Shown here: in pieces, positions 1-8,083 of the stretch
Layout of the letters: every line of letters starts with the position of its first letter
How positions within the stretch are numbered: the first letter of the stretch is position 1
NCBI GenBank assembly: GCA_019635755.1
Contig: JAHBYW010000002.1
Coordinates: 248,001-312,000, forward strand
Direction: 5' to 3'
Length of the DNA stretch: 64,000 bases
Source: Rhizobiaceae bacterium
Lineage (GTDB): Bacteria; Pseudomonadota; Alphaproteobacteria; Rhizobiales; Rhizobiaceae
Translations under genes and position numbers: made by a program
Notes under the pieces: model-generated
Databases searched by the model: none
What the model was told of the DNA's origin: nothing
Seen by the model: the letters and a program-made list of their open reading frames with translations, nothing else

Positions 1-853
1 TCTTGCCCGCGATGATGTTGCGCGAGTTCGGATAGACCTCCATGTGGCCGACGGCGCCGACCGCGTCCGGCTGGTAGTCCATCGCCACCTCGTGCACGAG
101 CTCCGTCACGCGTGCCATGCCGAGGCCGGCGTTGCGGCGCTTGGGCATCGGCGTCGACCCGGTGTGGGCTTCCTTGCCGGTCAGGGTCACCTGCAGCCAT
201 TTCAGGCCCTGCCCATGCGTGACGACGCCGATGTCGATGTCCTCGTCCTCGAGGATGGGGCCCTGCTCGATGTGAAGTTCGAAGAAGGCCCTCATCTTGC
301 GGGCGCCGACCTGCTCCTCGCCCTTCCAGCCGATGCGCTCCAGCTCGTCGCCGAAGCGTTTGCCATCGCGGTCCTTGCGGTCGTAGGCCCAGTCCTGCTT
401 GAGCACGCCGGCGAAGACGCCCGACGCCAGCATGGCCGGCGCGAAGCGCGTGCCCTCCTCGTTGGTCCAGTTGGTCACGACGATCGGGTGCTTCGTCCTG
501 ATGCCGAGGTCGTTCAGCGTGCGGATCACCTCCAGCCCGCCCAGCACGCCCAGCACGCCGTCATATTTTCCGCCGGTCGGCTGCGTGTCGAGATGGCTGC
601 CGACATAGACGGGCAGGGCCTCCGGGTCGGTGCCCTCGCGGCGGGCGAACATGGTGCCCATCTGGTCGACGCCCATGGTCAGCCCTGCCGCCTCGCACCA
701 GGACTGGAAGAGTTTTCGCCCTTCGCCGTCCTCGTCGGTCAGCGTCTGGCGGTTGTTGCCGCCGGCGATCCCCGGCCCGATCCTGGCCATCTCCATCAGG
801 CTGTCCCACAGCCTGTCGGAATTGATGCGAAGGTTCTCGCCGGGTGCTGCCAT
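1..853 (-). CDS. Zn-dependent M20 amidohydrolase (N-carbamoyl-beta-alanine / N-carbamoyl amino acid hydrolase), 3' end outside window
   Basis: The visible 284 residues are the N-terminal part of an M20-family zinc amidohydrolase of the N-carbamoyl-L-amino-acid hydrolase / beta-ureidopropionase / allantoate amidohydrolase group. Metal-site motifs are present: GSHLDTQPTGGKYDG from residue 85, TNEEGTRF and ELHIEQGP. In reductive pyrimidine breakdown this enzyme turns N-carbamoyl-beta-alanine into beta-alanine, CO2 and ammonia. The ATG at 853 lies 8 nt after the aminotransferase stop, so the two genes form a leftward operon. Substrate is inferred from the neighbours (aminotransferase, rutR, hydA); sequence alone does not separate ureidopropionase from other N-carbamoyl amidases. 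The gene is cut by the window edge, not truncated in the genome as far as can be seen. Confidence 0.9.
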   Translation of the reverse strand, partial: MAAPGENLRINSDRLWDSLMEMARIGPGIAGGNNRQTLTDEDGEGRKLFQSWCEAAGLTMGVDQMGTMFARREGTDPEALPVYVGSHLDTQPTGGKYDGVLGVLGGLEVIRTLNDLGIRTKHPIVVTNWTNEEGTRFAPAMLASGVFAGVLKQDWAYDRKDRDGKRFGDELERIGWKGEEQVGARKMRAFFELHIEQGPILEDEDIDIGVVTHGQGLKWLQVTLTGKEAHTGSTPMPKRRNAGLGMARVTELVHEVAMDYQPDAVGAVGHMEVYPNSRNIIAGK

Positions 854-861
854 TGGCTTTC

Positions 862-2190
862 CTATGCTACGCGTTGGATCGTGTCGCGGACGTGGTCAAT
901 CAGCTCGTCGATCTGGCCCTTGGTGATGATGAGCGGCGGCGACAGCGCGATGATGTCGCCGGTGATCCTCAGCATCGCGCCGTGCTCGAACGCCTTGACG
1001 ATGCAGTTGAAACCGCGCTTGCCCGGCTCGCCGGGGATGGGCGCCAGCTCGACGGCGCCGACCAGGCCGATGTTCCGGATATCGATGACGTTCGGCTCAC
1101 CCTTCAGCGAATGCACCGCCTCTTCCCAGTAGGAGGCGAGTTCGGCGGCGCGCGTCAGGAGGCCTTCTTCCTTGTAGGTGTCGAGCGTGCCCAGGGCCGC
1201 GGCCGAGGCGATCGGGTTCCCGGAATAGGTGTAGCCGTGGAAGAACTCGATGATGTGCTCCGGCCCGTTCATGAAGGCGTCGTGGATCTCCTTGGTGACG
1301 AACACCGCTCCCATCGGGATGACGCCGTTGGTCAATCCCTTGGCGGAGACGATGATGTCCGGCGTCACGTCGAAATACTGCGCCGCGAACGGCGTGCCGA
1401 GACGGCCATAGCCGGTGATGACCTCGTCGAAGATCAGCAGGATGCCGTGCTTGGTGCAGATCTCGCGCAGCCGCTTGAGGTAGCCCTTCGGCGGCACCAG
1501 CACGCCGGTGGACCCGGCCACCGGCTCGACGATGACGGCGGCGATGGTCGAGGCGTCGTGCAGCCCGACGATGCGCTCCAGCTCGTCGGCGAGTTCCGCG
1601 CCGTATTCCGGCTCACCCTTCGTGAAGGCGTTCCTGGCCGGGTTGTGCGTGTGCGGCAGGTGGTCGACGCCGGTCAGCAACGTGCCGAACATTTTCCGGT
1701 TCGGCACGATGCCGCCCACCGAAACGCCGCCGAAATTCACGCCGTGATAGCCGCGCTCGCGGCCGATCAGGCGGAAGCGCGATCCGTTGCCCTTGGCGCG
1801 GTGATAGGCGATCGCCGTCTTCAGCGCGGTGTCCACCGACTCCGAGCCGGAGTTGGTGAACATGACGTGCTCCAGCCCCTTCGGCGCGATGTCGACCAGC
1901 CGGTTGGCGAGCTCGAAGGCCAGCGGATGGCCGAACTGGAAGGTCGGCGCGTAGTCGAGTTCGGCCGCCTGCGTCTGGATCGCCTCGACGATCTTCGGCC
2001 GCCCGTGGCCGGCATTGACGCACCACAGTCCCGCCGACCCGTCGAGGATCTGCCGGCCATCGACGGAGGTGTAGTGCATGTCCTTGGCCGACACGACCAT
2101 GCGCGGCTGCTTCTTGAACTGGCGGTTCGGCGTGAACCCCATCCAGAAGGCGCTGAGGTCGTTCGGCATGACTTTGAGGCGGTTCGACAT
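862..2190 (-). CDS. class III PLP aminotransferase, probable beta-alanine (omega-amino acid):pyruvate transaminase
   Basis: A 442-residue fold-type I, class III aminotransferase of normal length. The PLP region is clear: LLIFDEVITGYGRLG carries the cofactor-binding Asp, and IIVSAKGLTNG carries the Schiff-base lysine at about residue 284. SGSESVDTALKTAIAYHR near the N-terminus fits the phosphate-binding segment. It is the first gene of a leftward operon with the zinc amidohydrolase, which makes an omega-amino acid. The expected role is therefore transamination of beta-alanine (and beta-aminoisobutyrate) to malonate semialdehyde. The ATG at 2190 is preceded by a 230-bp regulatory region holding a RutR-like operator. 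The preferred amino donor is an inference from context. Confidence 0.9.
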   Translation of the reverse strand: MSNRLKVMPNDLSAFWMGFTPNRQFKKQPRMVVSAKDMHYTSVDGRQILDGSAGLWCVNAGHGRPKIVEAIQTQAAELDYAPTFQFGHPLAFELANRLVDIAPKGLEHVMFTNSGSESVDTALKTAIAYHRAKGNGSRFRLIGRERGYHGVNFGGVSVGGIVPNRKMFGTLLTGVDHLPHTHNPARNAFTKGEPEYGAELADELERIVGLHDASTIAAVIVEPVAGSTGVLVPPKGYLKRLREICTKHGILLIFDEVITGYGRLGTPFAAQYFDVTPDIIVSAKGLTNGVIPMGAVFVTKEIHDAFMNGPEHIIEFFHGYTYSGNPIASAAALGTLDTYKEEGLLTRAAELASYWEEAVHSLKGEPNVIDIRNIGLVGAVELAPIPGEPGKRGFNCIVKAFEHGAMLRITGDIIALSPPLIITKGQIDELIDHVRDTIQRVA

Positions 2191-2268
2191 GGACCAAGCT
2201 TCCCCTTCGATTCCAGGTTTTGACGGCCAACGCTTGGTCTTCGCCGCGCTTTCGTGCTACGCGAAATT

Positions 2269-2284
2269 TTGACCGAATGGACAA
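2269..2284. promoter_or_regulatory. probable RutR operator
   Basis: TTGACCGAATGGACAA matches 12 of the 14 defined positions of the published RutR palindrome TTGACCANNTGGTCAA. It sits between the divergent aminotransferase operon (start 2190) and rutR (start 2424), where it could control both. A further inverted repeat, GACCAAGC at 2192-2199 with GCTTGGTC at 2232-2239, lies closer to the aminotransferase start and may be a leader hairpin or a weaker second site. Confidence 0.75.
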
Positions 2285-2423
2285 ACGTTAGCACCGCCTC
2301 GTAGGCGGTCAAGGGATTACTAGGCCAGATGGCGGCTCGGAATCGCGCTCCAGGCAGGCGGATATTCTGGTCCAGCCGATTGGTCCACAGGACGGCGGCC
2401 GTCGCCCGCGCCGGGCTCCGCCG

Positions 2424-3071
2424 ATGACGGCGCCGCTGCAGTCCCCGCGCCGCCGCACGCGCATCCAGCAGGAGAAGCGCGACGTCATCCTCGATGCGGC
2501 GCTGGACGTGTTCTCCACCCACGGCTACCGCGGCGCCACCATCGACCAGATCGCCGAGGCGGCCGGCATGTCGAAGCCCAACCTGCTCTACTATTTCAAG
2601 GGCAAGGAGGACATCCACGCGACGCTGATCCACCGGCTGCTGGAGACGTGGCTGGCGCCGCTGAAGGAGCTCGACGACATCGGCGATCCGCTCACCGAGA
2701 TCCGCAGCTACATCCGCCGCAAGCTCGAGATGGCGCGCGACTTCCCGCGCGAGAGCCGCCTCTTCGCCAACGAGATGCTGCAGGGCGCGCCGCGCATCAT
2801 GCCGATGCTGGAGGGCGAACTGAAGTCGCTGGTCGACGAGAAGGCCGAGGTGATCAAGGGCTGGATGCGCGCCGGCAAGATCGCCCGCACCGACCCCTGG
2901 CACCTGATCTTCGCCATCTGGGCGACGACGCAGCACTATGCCGATTTCGACGTGCAGGTGCGTGCGGTGCTGGGTCCCGACCGGGGCGGCGACGGGCGTT
3001 TCGAGGACGCAGCGCGGCTCCTGGAACAGCTGTTCCTGGAAGGGCTCAGGCCGCGGGGCCAGGTGTCGTGA
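2424..3071 (+). CDS. rutR: TetR-family pyrimidine-responsive regulator RutR
   Basis: A 215-residue TetR-type repressor. The N-terminal helix-turn-helix spans roughly residues 20-65 (ATIDQIAEAAGMSKPNLLYY). The ligand-binding domain resembles E. coli RutR closely: TWLAPLKEL, EMLQGAPRIMP, LIFAIWATTQHYADF and the C-terminal EGLRPRG all have direct counterparts. E. coli RutR is released from DNA by uracil or thymine and represses pyrimidine breakdown. Here it is divergent from the amidohydrolase/aminotransferase operon and near hydA, so the local target is probably the reductive pathway. The ATG follows the shared intergenic region with the candidate operator. Confidence in the family is high; ligand identity is inferred. 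Confidence 0.92.
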   Translation: MTAPLQSPRRRTRIQQEKRDVILDAALDVFSTHGYRGATIDQIAEAAGMSKPNLLYYFKGKEDIHATLIHRLLETWLAPLKELDDIGDPLTEIRSYIRRKLEMARDFPRESRLFANEMLQGAPRIMPMLEGELKSLVDEKAEVIKGWMRAGKIARTDPWHLIFAIWATTQHYADFDVQVRAVLGPDRGGDGRFEDAARLLEQLFLEGLRPRGQVS

Positions 3072-3097
3072 GGGGCGGGGCGGGCGCCGCCGTCCGT

Positions 3098-4141
3098 TCA
3101 GGCCGCCAGCGTGGCGGCCAGCGCGTCGTGGCCGCGCGCATCGGGGGCAAAGCGGATGCTGCTTTCCCCGTCCTGCTTGGCGCCGTAGAGGGCGGCGTCG
3201 GCCTGGCGGAGCAGCTGGCGAAGGTCGCCGGCTGTGCCGTCGACGGAGGCGACGCCAACGCTGGCGCCGACGCCGACACGGACATCGCCGATGTCGACGG
3301 GTGCGGCCAGCAGCGTCGACACCTGCCGCGCGAGGCCGAGCACATGCGCGCGGCCGACGCCGCCGCCGGTCAACAGCGCGAATTCATCGCCGCCCAGCCG
3401 AAACACCTGATGTTCGCCAGCCGCGATCTGCGACAGCCTGAACCCGACGGCCTGCAGCACGGAATCGCCGGCGGCGTGGCCGTGGCGGTCGTTGACCTGC
3501 TTGAAGCCGTCGAGGTCGACCAGCAGCAGATGCGTGTCGTCGCCGGCGGCGACCGCCGCCAGCGCCTCGTCGAAGGCCAGCCGGTTGCCGAGGCCGGACA
3601 GCGCGTCGCGCCGCGCCGCGGTTCGCGCCGCCTCGCGTTCGCGGCCGAGTGCGGCGGAGAGCCGCAAGACCTGGATCAGCAGCGTCGCGACCGCGGCAAC
3701 GGCGCCGAGAATGATGGGCACACGGGTGGGGGCGAAGGTCGCCATGGCCTGATCGCCCAGCCGCGGCGCGTCCCACGACAGGTAGCGCCGCCCGGCACCT
3801 TCGACGGAAACCGCGGCCGACAGCCGGCCGGTGCCGCTTTCGGCACGGTCGGTGACCTGCCAGCCCGCGAGCTCGTGGATCCCGGCGATGCGACGGAGTT
3901 CGGCCGGGTCGATCGCTGCCCACCCCGACTGGCGGATGGACGCCTCGACCTGCCGCATTTCGCCCTCTGCCGACCGCGCGTTGAGCCAGCCGCCGACGTC
4001 GCGGACGGTCTGCACCAGCACGCCGGCGGCGATGCACAGCGCCAGCATGCACACACCGATGAGGATGCGCGTGCCGCGATGCGCGGGCGCCGCCGCCCGA
4101 CCCTGTGTGAAAAGCGAACCCGCCAAAGGCGCCCCCGGCAA
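3098..4141 (-). CDS. membrane-bound diguanylate cyclase (GGDEF)
   Basis: A 347-residue protein with one membrane segment near residues 25-45, a periplasmic stretch of about 100 residues, a second membrane segment near 145-165 and a C-terminal GGDEF domain. The catalytic signature is intact (FRLGGDEFALL), as are the substrate-binding DLDGFKQVNDRHGH and ALYGAKQDG segments, so c-di-GMP synthesis is expected. The inhibitory RxxD motif that would lie five residues before GGDEF is absent. The gene lies on the opposite strand between rutR and hydA and looks like an unrelated insertion in the pyrimidine cluster. The periplasmic sensor region matches no fold I recognise. Confidence 0.9.
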   Translation of the reverse strand: MPGAPLAGSLFTQGRAAAPAHRGTRILIGVCMLALCIAAGVLVQTVRDVGGWLNARSAEGEMRQVEASIRQSGWAAIDPAELRRIAGIHELAGWQVTDRAESGTGRLSAAVSVEGAGRRYLSWDAPRLGDQAMATFAPTRVPIILGAVAAVATLLIQVLRLSAALGREREAARTAARRDALSGLGNRLAFDEALAAVAAGDDTHLLLVDLDGFKQVNDRHGHAAGDSVLQAVGFRLSQIAAGEHQVFRLGGDEFALLTGGGVGRAHVLGLARQVSTLLAAPVDIGDVRVGVGASVGVASVDGTAGDLRQLLRQADAALYGAKQDGESSIRFAPDARGHDALAATLAA

Positions 4142-4353
4142 GAGCCTGCTGGAGCCCTCACTCTAGGCGACAGTCGTTCTCCAATGGTTACCGCATCGTC
4201 AACCGTCGCCGCCGCGCGCCCGATCGGCGTGGCCGCCGGTGCGAACAGGCCGCGGCGCGATCCGGAAAATCGACGCGAAACCGGCTCGCCATCGCCGGGA
4301 TCGCTGCTACGATTGCGGGCAACACGACATCCATCGTCCTAGGGAAGGCAAGA

Positions 4354-5805
4354 ATGTCCAAGGTCATCAAGAACGGCACCATCGTCACCGCCGACCGCAC
4401 CTGGAAGGCGGATGTCCTGGTGAAGCACGACAGGATCGTGGCGATCGGACCGGACCTGCATGGCGACCATGAATATGACGCCACCGGCTGCTACGTGATG
4501 CCCGGCGGCATCGATCCACACACGCATCTCGAAATGCCGTTCATGGGCACCTATTCGGCCGACGATTTCGAGAGCGGCACGCGCGCCGCGCTGTCCGGCG
4601 GCACGACGATGGTGGTGGACTTCTGCCTGCCGGCACCCAACCAGTCGCTGCTGGAAGCGCTGCAGATGTGGGACAACAAGACGTCGAAGGCCTGCGGCGA
4701 CTACTCGTTCCACATGGCGATCACCTGGTGGGGCGAACAGGTGTTCAACGAGATGAAAACCGTCGTCGACAAGGGCATCACCTCGTTCAAGCACTTCATG
4801 GCGTACAAGGGCGCGCTGATGGTGAACGACGACGAGATGTATGCGTCGTTCCAGCGCTGCGCCGAACTCGGCGCGCTGCCGCTGGTGCACGCCGAGAACG
4901 GCGACGTGGTGGCGGCGCTCAGCCAGAAGCTGCTCGCCGACGGCAACAACGGCCCCGAGGCGCACGCCTATTCGCGGCCGCCGGAGGTGGAGGGCGAGGC
5001 GACGAACCGCGCCATCATGATCGCCGACATGGCCGGTGTGCCGCTCTACGTGGTGCATACCTCCTGCGAGCAGGCGCACGAGGCGATCCGGCGCGCGCGG
5101 CAGAAGGGCATTCGCGTCTATGGCGAGCCGCTGATCCAGCATCTGGTGCTCGACGAGACGGAGTACTTCAACAAGGACTGGGACCACGCCGCGCGGCGCG
5201 TGATGAGCCCGCCCTTCCGCAACAAGCTGCACCAGGATTCCCTGTGGGCCGGGCTGCAGGCCGGCTCGCTGCAGGTGGTGGCGACCGACCATTGCTCCTT
5301 CACGACCAAGCAGAAGCGGAACGGCGTCGGCGACTTCACGAAAATCCCGAACGGCACGGGCGGCCTGGAGGATCGCATGCCGGTGCTGTGGACGGCGGGC
5401 GTCAACACCGGCCGGCTGACCATGAACGAGTTCGTGGCGGTGACGTCGACCAACATCGCCAAGATCCTCAACATGTATCCGAAGAAGGGCGCGATCGTCG
5501 AAGGCGCGGATGCCGACATCGTGGTGTGGGACCCCAAGCGCAAGAAGACGATCTCGTCCAAGGCGCAGCAGTCGGTGATCGATTACAACGTGTTCGAGGG
5601 ATACCAGGTGACCGGCCTGCCGCGCTTCGTGCTGTCGCGCGGCGAACTGGTGATCCAGGAATCGGACGTGAAGGCGAAGCCGGGCCACGGGCAGTTCGTC
5701 GGACGCGAGCCGAACGCGGCGCCCAACCGCGCGCTGTCGACCTGGAAGGAAGTGGTCGCACCGCGCAAGGTCGAGCGCACCGGCATCCCGGCGACGGGCG
5801 TGTGA
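4354..5805 (+). CDS. hydA: dihydropyrimidinase
   Basis: A 483-residue cyclic amidohydrolase of usual length for the family. The binuclear metal site is visible: DPHTHLE (His56, His58), the carboxylated lysine in TSFKHFMAYKG (about residue 146), VHAENGD, VVHTSCEQA and the catalytic Asp in ATDHCSF. It opens the dihydrouracil or dihydrothymine ring to N-carbamoyl-beta-amino acid, the substrate of the amidohydrolase at the left edge. AGGGAAGG lies a few bases before the ATG. I found no RutR-like site in the 212 bp upstream, so its control may differ from the divergent operon. Hydantoinase side activity is possible. Confidence 0.95.
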   Translation: MSKVIKNGTIVTADRTWKADVLVKHDRIVAIGPDLHGDHEYDATGCYVMPGGIDPHTHLEMPFMGTYSADDFESGTRAALSGGTTMVVDFCLPAPNQSLLEALQMWDNKTSKACGDYSFHMAITWWGEQVFNEMKTVVDKGITSFKHFMAYKGALMVNDDEMYASFQRCAELGALPLVHAENGDVVAALSQKLLADGNNGPEAHAYSRPPEVEGEATNRAIMIADMAGVPLYVVHTSCEQAHEAIRRARQKGIRVYGEPLIQHLVLDETEYFNKDWDHAARRVMSPPFRNKLHQDSLWAGLQAGSLQVVATDHCSFTTKQKRNGVGDFTKIPNGTGGLEDRMPVLWTAGVNTGRLTMNEFVAVTSTNIAKILNMYPKKGAIVEGADADIVVWDPKRKKTISSKAQQSVIDYNVFEGYQVTGLPRFVLSRGELVIQESDVKAKPGHGQFVGREPNAAPNRALSTWKEVVAPRKVERTGIPATGV

Positions 5806-5809
5806 GCCG

Positions 5810-6403
5810 TTGACCGCCGGCATGCTGATGCAGGACGTGTGCAGCGGAGCGCAAGCCCCCTCATCCGCCTCGGGCTCCGCCCTCGGCACCTTCTCCCCGC
5901 CGGGGAGAAGAGGGAGCGCCAGTCTTGACGGGGGTTCCTCTCCCCCGCGGGGAGAGGTCGGATTGTCCCGAAGCCGCCGTGGCGGCGAGGCCGGCAATCC
6001 GGGTGAGGGGGCATGCATCAAAGGTGTTGCGGCGCCCTGGCGGTTGGCTGCGGCCTTGGCGGGCCTGTTGGCGGCAGGTGCCGCGCACGCCGCCACCCTC
6101 GACCTGGCCGGCGTGAACGGCAACGCGGCGGGATGCGCGGCGGAGGCGGGCGCCTATCCGCATTCGGAAGACAAGCTGATCCTGCGGGCGGATGCGGTGG
6201 AGGGCTACGAATCCTACTGCGAGTTCGTGCAGGTGCTGATGTCGAAGGCCGGTGCCGCCGTCGTCACCCTGCTGTGCGGGGGCGAGGGGGAGACATGGAT
6301 CAACCACATCGTCGTGTCGCCGGCCGATCCCGAAGACCACAACAAGCGGCAGGTGTTCCAGGCGAGCGGCGATCTCTGGGGAGAGGTACAGCCATGCGAA
6401 TGA
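5810..6403 (+). CDS. small secreted 4-cysteine protein, first of a tandem pair; N-terminus overlaps repeat DNA
   Basis: The convincing part begins near 6017: a signal peptide (WRLAAALAGLLAAGAAHA) followed by about 100 exported residues with four cysteines in GNAAGCA, YCEF, TLLCGGEGE and the C-terminal PCE. The downstream gene encodes the same architecture. No ATG or GTG in this frame lies just before the signal peptide. The nearest in-frame ATGs (5810, 5822, 5828) are upstream of the palindromic repeat pair, so about 65 residues would be repeat-encoded; TTG at 6044 is the other option. Repeat insertion may have displaced the original start. The stop overlaps the next gene by 10 nt, which indicates coupling. 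Function unknown. Confidence 0.6.
   Translation: MTAGMLMQDVCSGAQAPSSASGSALGTFSPPGRRGSASLDGGSSPPRGEVGLSRSRRGGEAGNPGEGACIKGVAAPWRLAAALAGLLAAGAAHAATLDLAGVNGNAAGCAAEAGAYPHSEDKLILRADAVEGYESYCEFVQVLMSKAGAAVVTLLCGGEGETWINHIVVSPADPEDHNKRQVFQASGDLWGEVQPCE
5856..6012. repeat. inverted pair of dispersed palindromic repeat units
   Basis: Two copies of an approximately 60-75-bp unit face each other, at 5856-5915 and 5936-6012. Each unit has a CTCCCCGNNGGGGAG palindrome at one end and a GGGTGAGGGGG (or its complement) boundary at the other. The same unit recurs at 8097-8145, 8509-8566, 8643-8700, 14590-14655 and 14713-14769. It lies directly after hydA and runs into the predicted 5' end of the next reading frame. 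Confidence 0.85.
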
Positions 6404-6765
6404 CGACGATCGCCACCGTGCTCGCGCTGGCGCCCTCGGTGGCGCTGGCCGGCGTGCTGGACATACCGGCCACCTATGGCAACGCGGCGGGCTGCGCCTT
6501 CGCCAAGGACGGCAGCTTCGACGACGACACGCTGCTGATGCTGTCGCCCGACGAGTATTCCGCCTACGCCACCGGCTGCGAGTTCCTGCAGGCGCTGAAG
6601 GCCAAGGACGGCAGCTTCGTCATCACCATGCTGTGCTCGCACGAGGGCGAGACGTTTCAGTCCGTCGGCTTCATGCGGGTGAAGGCCTCGACCGATGTCG
6701 GCGATTCCTACGACATGTTCGACCAGCACGGCGAGCTGATGGGCACGCTGGGGCGCTGCCCTTGA
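6394..6765 (+). CDS. small secreted 4-cysteine protein, second of a tandem pair
   Basis: A 123-residue protein starting at the ATG at 6394, within the end of the preceding gene and preceded by GAGAGG. It has a typical signal peptide (MRMTTIATVLALAPSVALA). The mature part repeats the pattern of its neighbour: YGNAAGCA, TGCEF, TMLCSHEGE and a terminal RCP. Four conserved cysteines suggest two disulfides in the periplasm or outside. The shared spacing of these motifs shows that the two genes are a diverged tandem duplication. I do not recognise the family. The position between hydA and the importer does not by itself link it to pyrimidine use. Confidence 0.82.
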   Translation: MRMTTIATVLALAPSVALAGVLDIPATYGNAAGCAFAKDGSFDDDTLLMLSPDEYSAYATGCEFLQALKAKDGSFVITMLCSHEGETFQSVGFMRVKASTDVGDSYDMFDQHGELMGTLGRCP

Positions 6766-6767
6766 GG

Positions 6768-7181
6768 TCAGGCGGGGACCAGCGGATCCAGATGCGGGAG
6801 GAGCATGACGCTCTCCTGCTCGTTGGGGTCGGTGCGCGCGATCACCGCCGAGGACGGCTTTCCCGAATTGTTGGCCGGCAGGTGCGGTACGCCGGCCGGG
6901 ATGTAGAACAGGTCGCCGGCCTTCACCAACACGTGGTGCTCGAGGTTGTCGCCGTACCAGGTGTCGACCTCACCCGACAGCACGTAGATCGCCGTCTCGT
7001 GGTTCTCGTGAAGATGCGCCTTGGCGCGCGCGCCGGGCGGCATGGTCAGGATGTGCATGCAGATCGCCTTCGACCCCACCGTTTCGGTGGAAATCCCCTC
7101 CAGATAGGAGAGGCCCTGCTTCCCGGCATAGCTGGAGTTGGGTCTGATCAGGCGGCAGGTGGCGGGATCGGCGGCAGTCAT
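6768..7181 (-). CDS. small cupin-domain protein
   Basis: A single-domain cupin of 137 residues from the ATG at 7181; an upstream start at 7232 would add 17 residues lacking cupin character. Cupin motif 1 is HLHENHETAIYVLSGEV, with two histidines and a glutamate as likely metal ligands, and motif 2 is GDLFYIPAGVPHLPAN. The chemistry of such proteins (isomerase, dioxygenase, small-molecule binding) cannot be read from sequence. It converges on the secreted-protein pair and is divergent from the ABC importer operon, so it may share the importer's regulatory region (7182-7288). Confidence 0.82.
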   Translation of the reverse strand: MTAADPATCRLIRPNSSYAGKQGLSYLEGISTETVGSKAICMHILTMPPGARAKAHLHENHETAIYVLSGEVDTWYGDNLEHHVLVKAGDLFYIPAGVPHLPANNSGKPSSAVIARTDPNEQESVMLLPHLDPLVPA

Positions 7182-7288
7182 GGCGGGTCGTCCGGAACGG
7201 GGGTTGAGGGGATGGCGCGCAGTGGAAATCACTACAGCCGGGAAAACAACATGCTACTGTCCGCGAGGGGACGCTCGGGCAAATTGAC

Positions 7289-8083
7289 ATGACGGAAGAA
7301 ACCACGCCAGCGGTCGTTTCGGCGAGCCGGCTGGGCCTGACATTCCAGACGAATGACGGGCCAGTGCGGGCGCTGTCGGATGTCGACCTGACCATCGGCA
7401 AGGGCGAGTTCGTGTCCTTCATCGGGCCGTCGGGCTGCGGCAAGACGACGTTCCTGCGCGTGATCGCCGACCTGGAGAAGCCGACCGAGGGCTCGATCCT
7501 GGTCAACGGGATGACGCCGGAGGAGGCGCGCAAGCGGCGCGCCTATGGCTACGTCTTCCAGGCGGCGGCGCTCTACCCGTGGCGCACGATCGAGAAGAAC
7601 GTGGCGCTGCCGCTGGAGATCATGGGCCTGCCGAAGGCGGAGCAGCGCGAGCGCATCCAGCGGACGCTGGCGCTGGTCAACCTGACCGGCTTCGAGAAGA
7701 AGCATCCGTGGCAGCTTTCCGGCGGCATGCAGCAGCGCGCCTCGATCGCGCGCGCGCTCGCCTTCGACGCCGACCTGCTGCTGATGGACGAGCCGTTCGG
7801 GGCGCTGGACGAGATCGTTCGCGATCATCTCAACGAGCAGCTGCTCGACCTGTGGGCGCGCACGCAGAAGACGATCTGCTTCGTGACGCACTCGATCCCC
7901 GAAGCGGTGTACCTGTCGACGCGCATCGTGGTGATGTCGCCGCGGCCCGGCCGCGTCACCGACGTGATCGAATCGACGCTGCCCAAGGAGCGGCCGCTCG
8001 ACATCCGCGAGTCGCCGGAGTTCCTCGCCATCGCCGCGCGCGTGCGCGACGGCCTGAGGGCAGGGCACAGCTACGATGATTGA
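7289..8083 (+). CDS. ABC importer ATP-binding protein (NitT/TauT type)
   Basis: A 264-residue ATPase with all expected elements: Walker A GPSGCGKTT, Q-loop VFQAAALYPW, signature LSGGMQQR, Walker B LLMDEPFGALD and H-loop CFVTHSIPEAV. The layout resembles ATPases of nitrate/taurine/thiamine-precursor importers. It is the first gene of an operon with two permeases and a binding protein. Its stop overlaps the start of the DUF559 gene (ATGATTGA), which separates it from the first permease by about 700 bp. The pyrimidine-degradation neighbourhood suggests uptake of a pyrimidine or related base; this is inference. Confidence 0.93.
   Translation: MTEETTPAVVSASRLGLTFQTNDGPVRALSDVDLTIGKGEFVSFIGPSGCGKTTFLRVIADLEKPTEGSILVNGMTPEEARKRRAYGYVFQAAALYPWRTIEKNVALPLEIMGLPKAEQRERIQRTLALVNLTGFEKKHPWQLSGGMQQRASIARALAFDADLLLMDEPFGALDEIVRDHLNEQLLDLWARTQKTICFVTHSIPEAVYLSTRIVVMSPRPGRVTDVIESTLPKERPLDIRESPEFLAIAARVRDGLRAGHSYDD

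Noticed and set aside
844-2223. A 459-codon plus-strand frame opposite the aminotransferase
   Set aside because: Antisense shadow; the minus-strand protein is full length with PLP motifs.
4142-4353. Search for a RutR site before hydA
   Set aside because: No TTGACC/GGTCAA-type palindrome is present; hydA is not claimed as a direct RutR target.
4339-6123. A 594-codon minus-strand frame opposite dihydropyrimidinase
   Set aside because: Antisense to hydA, whose metal ligands are all present; the frame continues through repeat DNA, which shows it is unconstrained.
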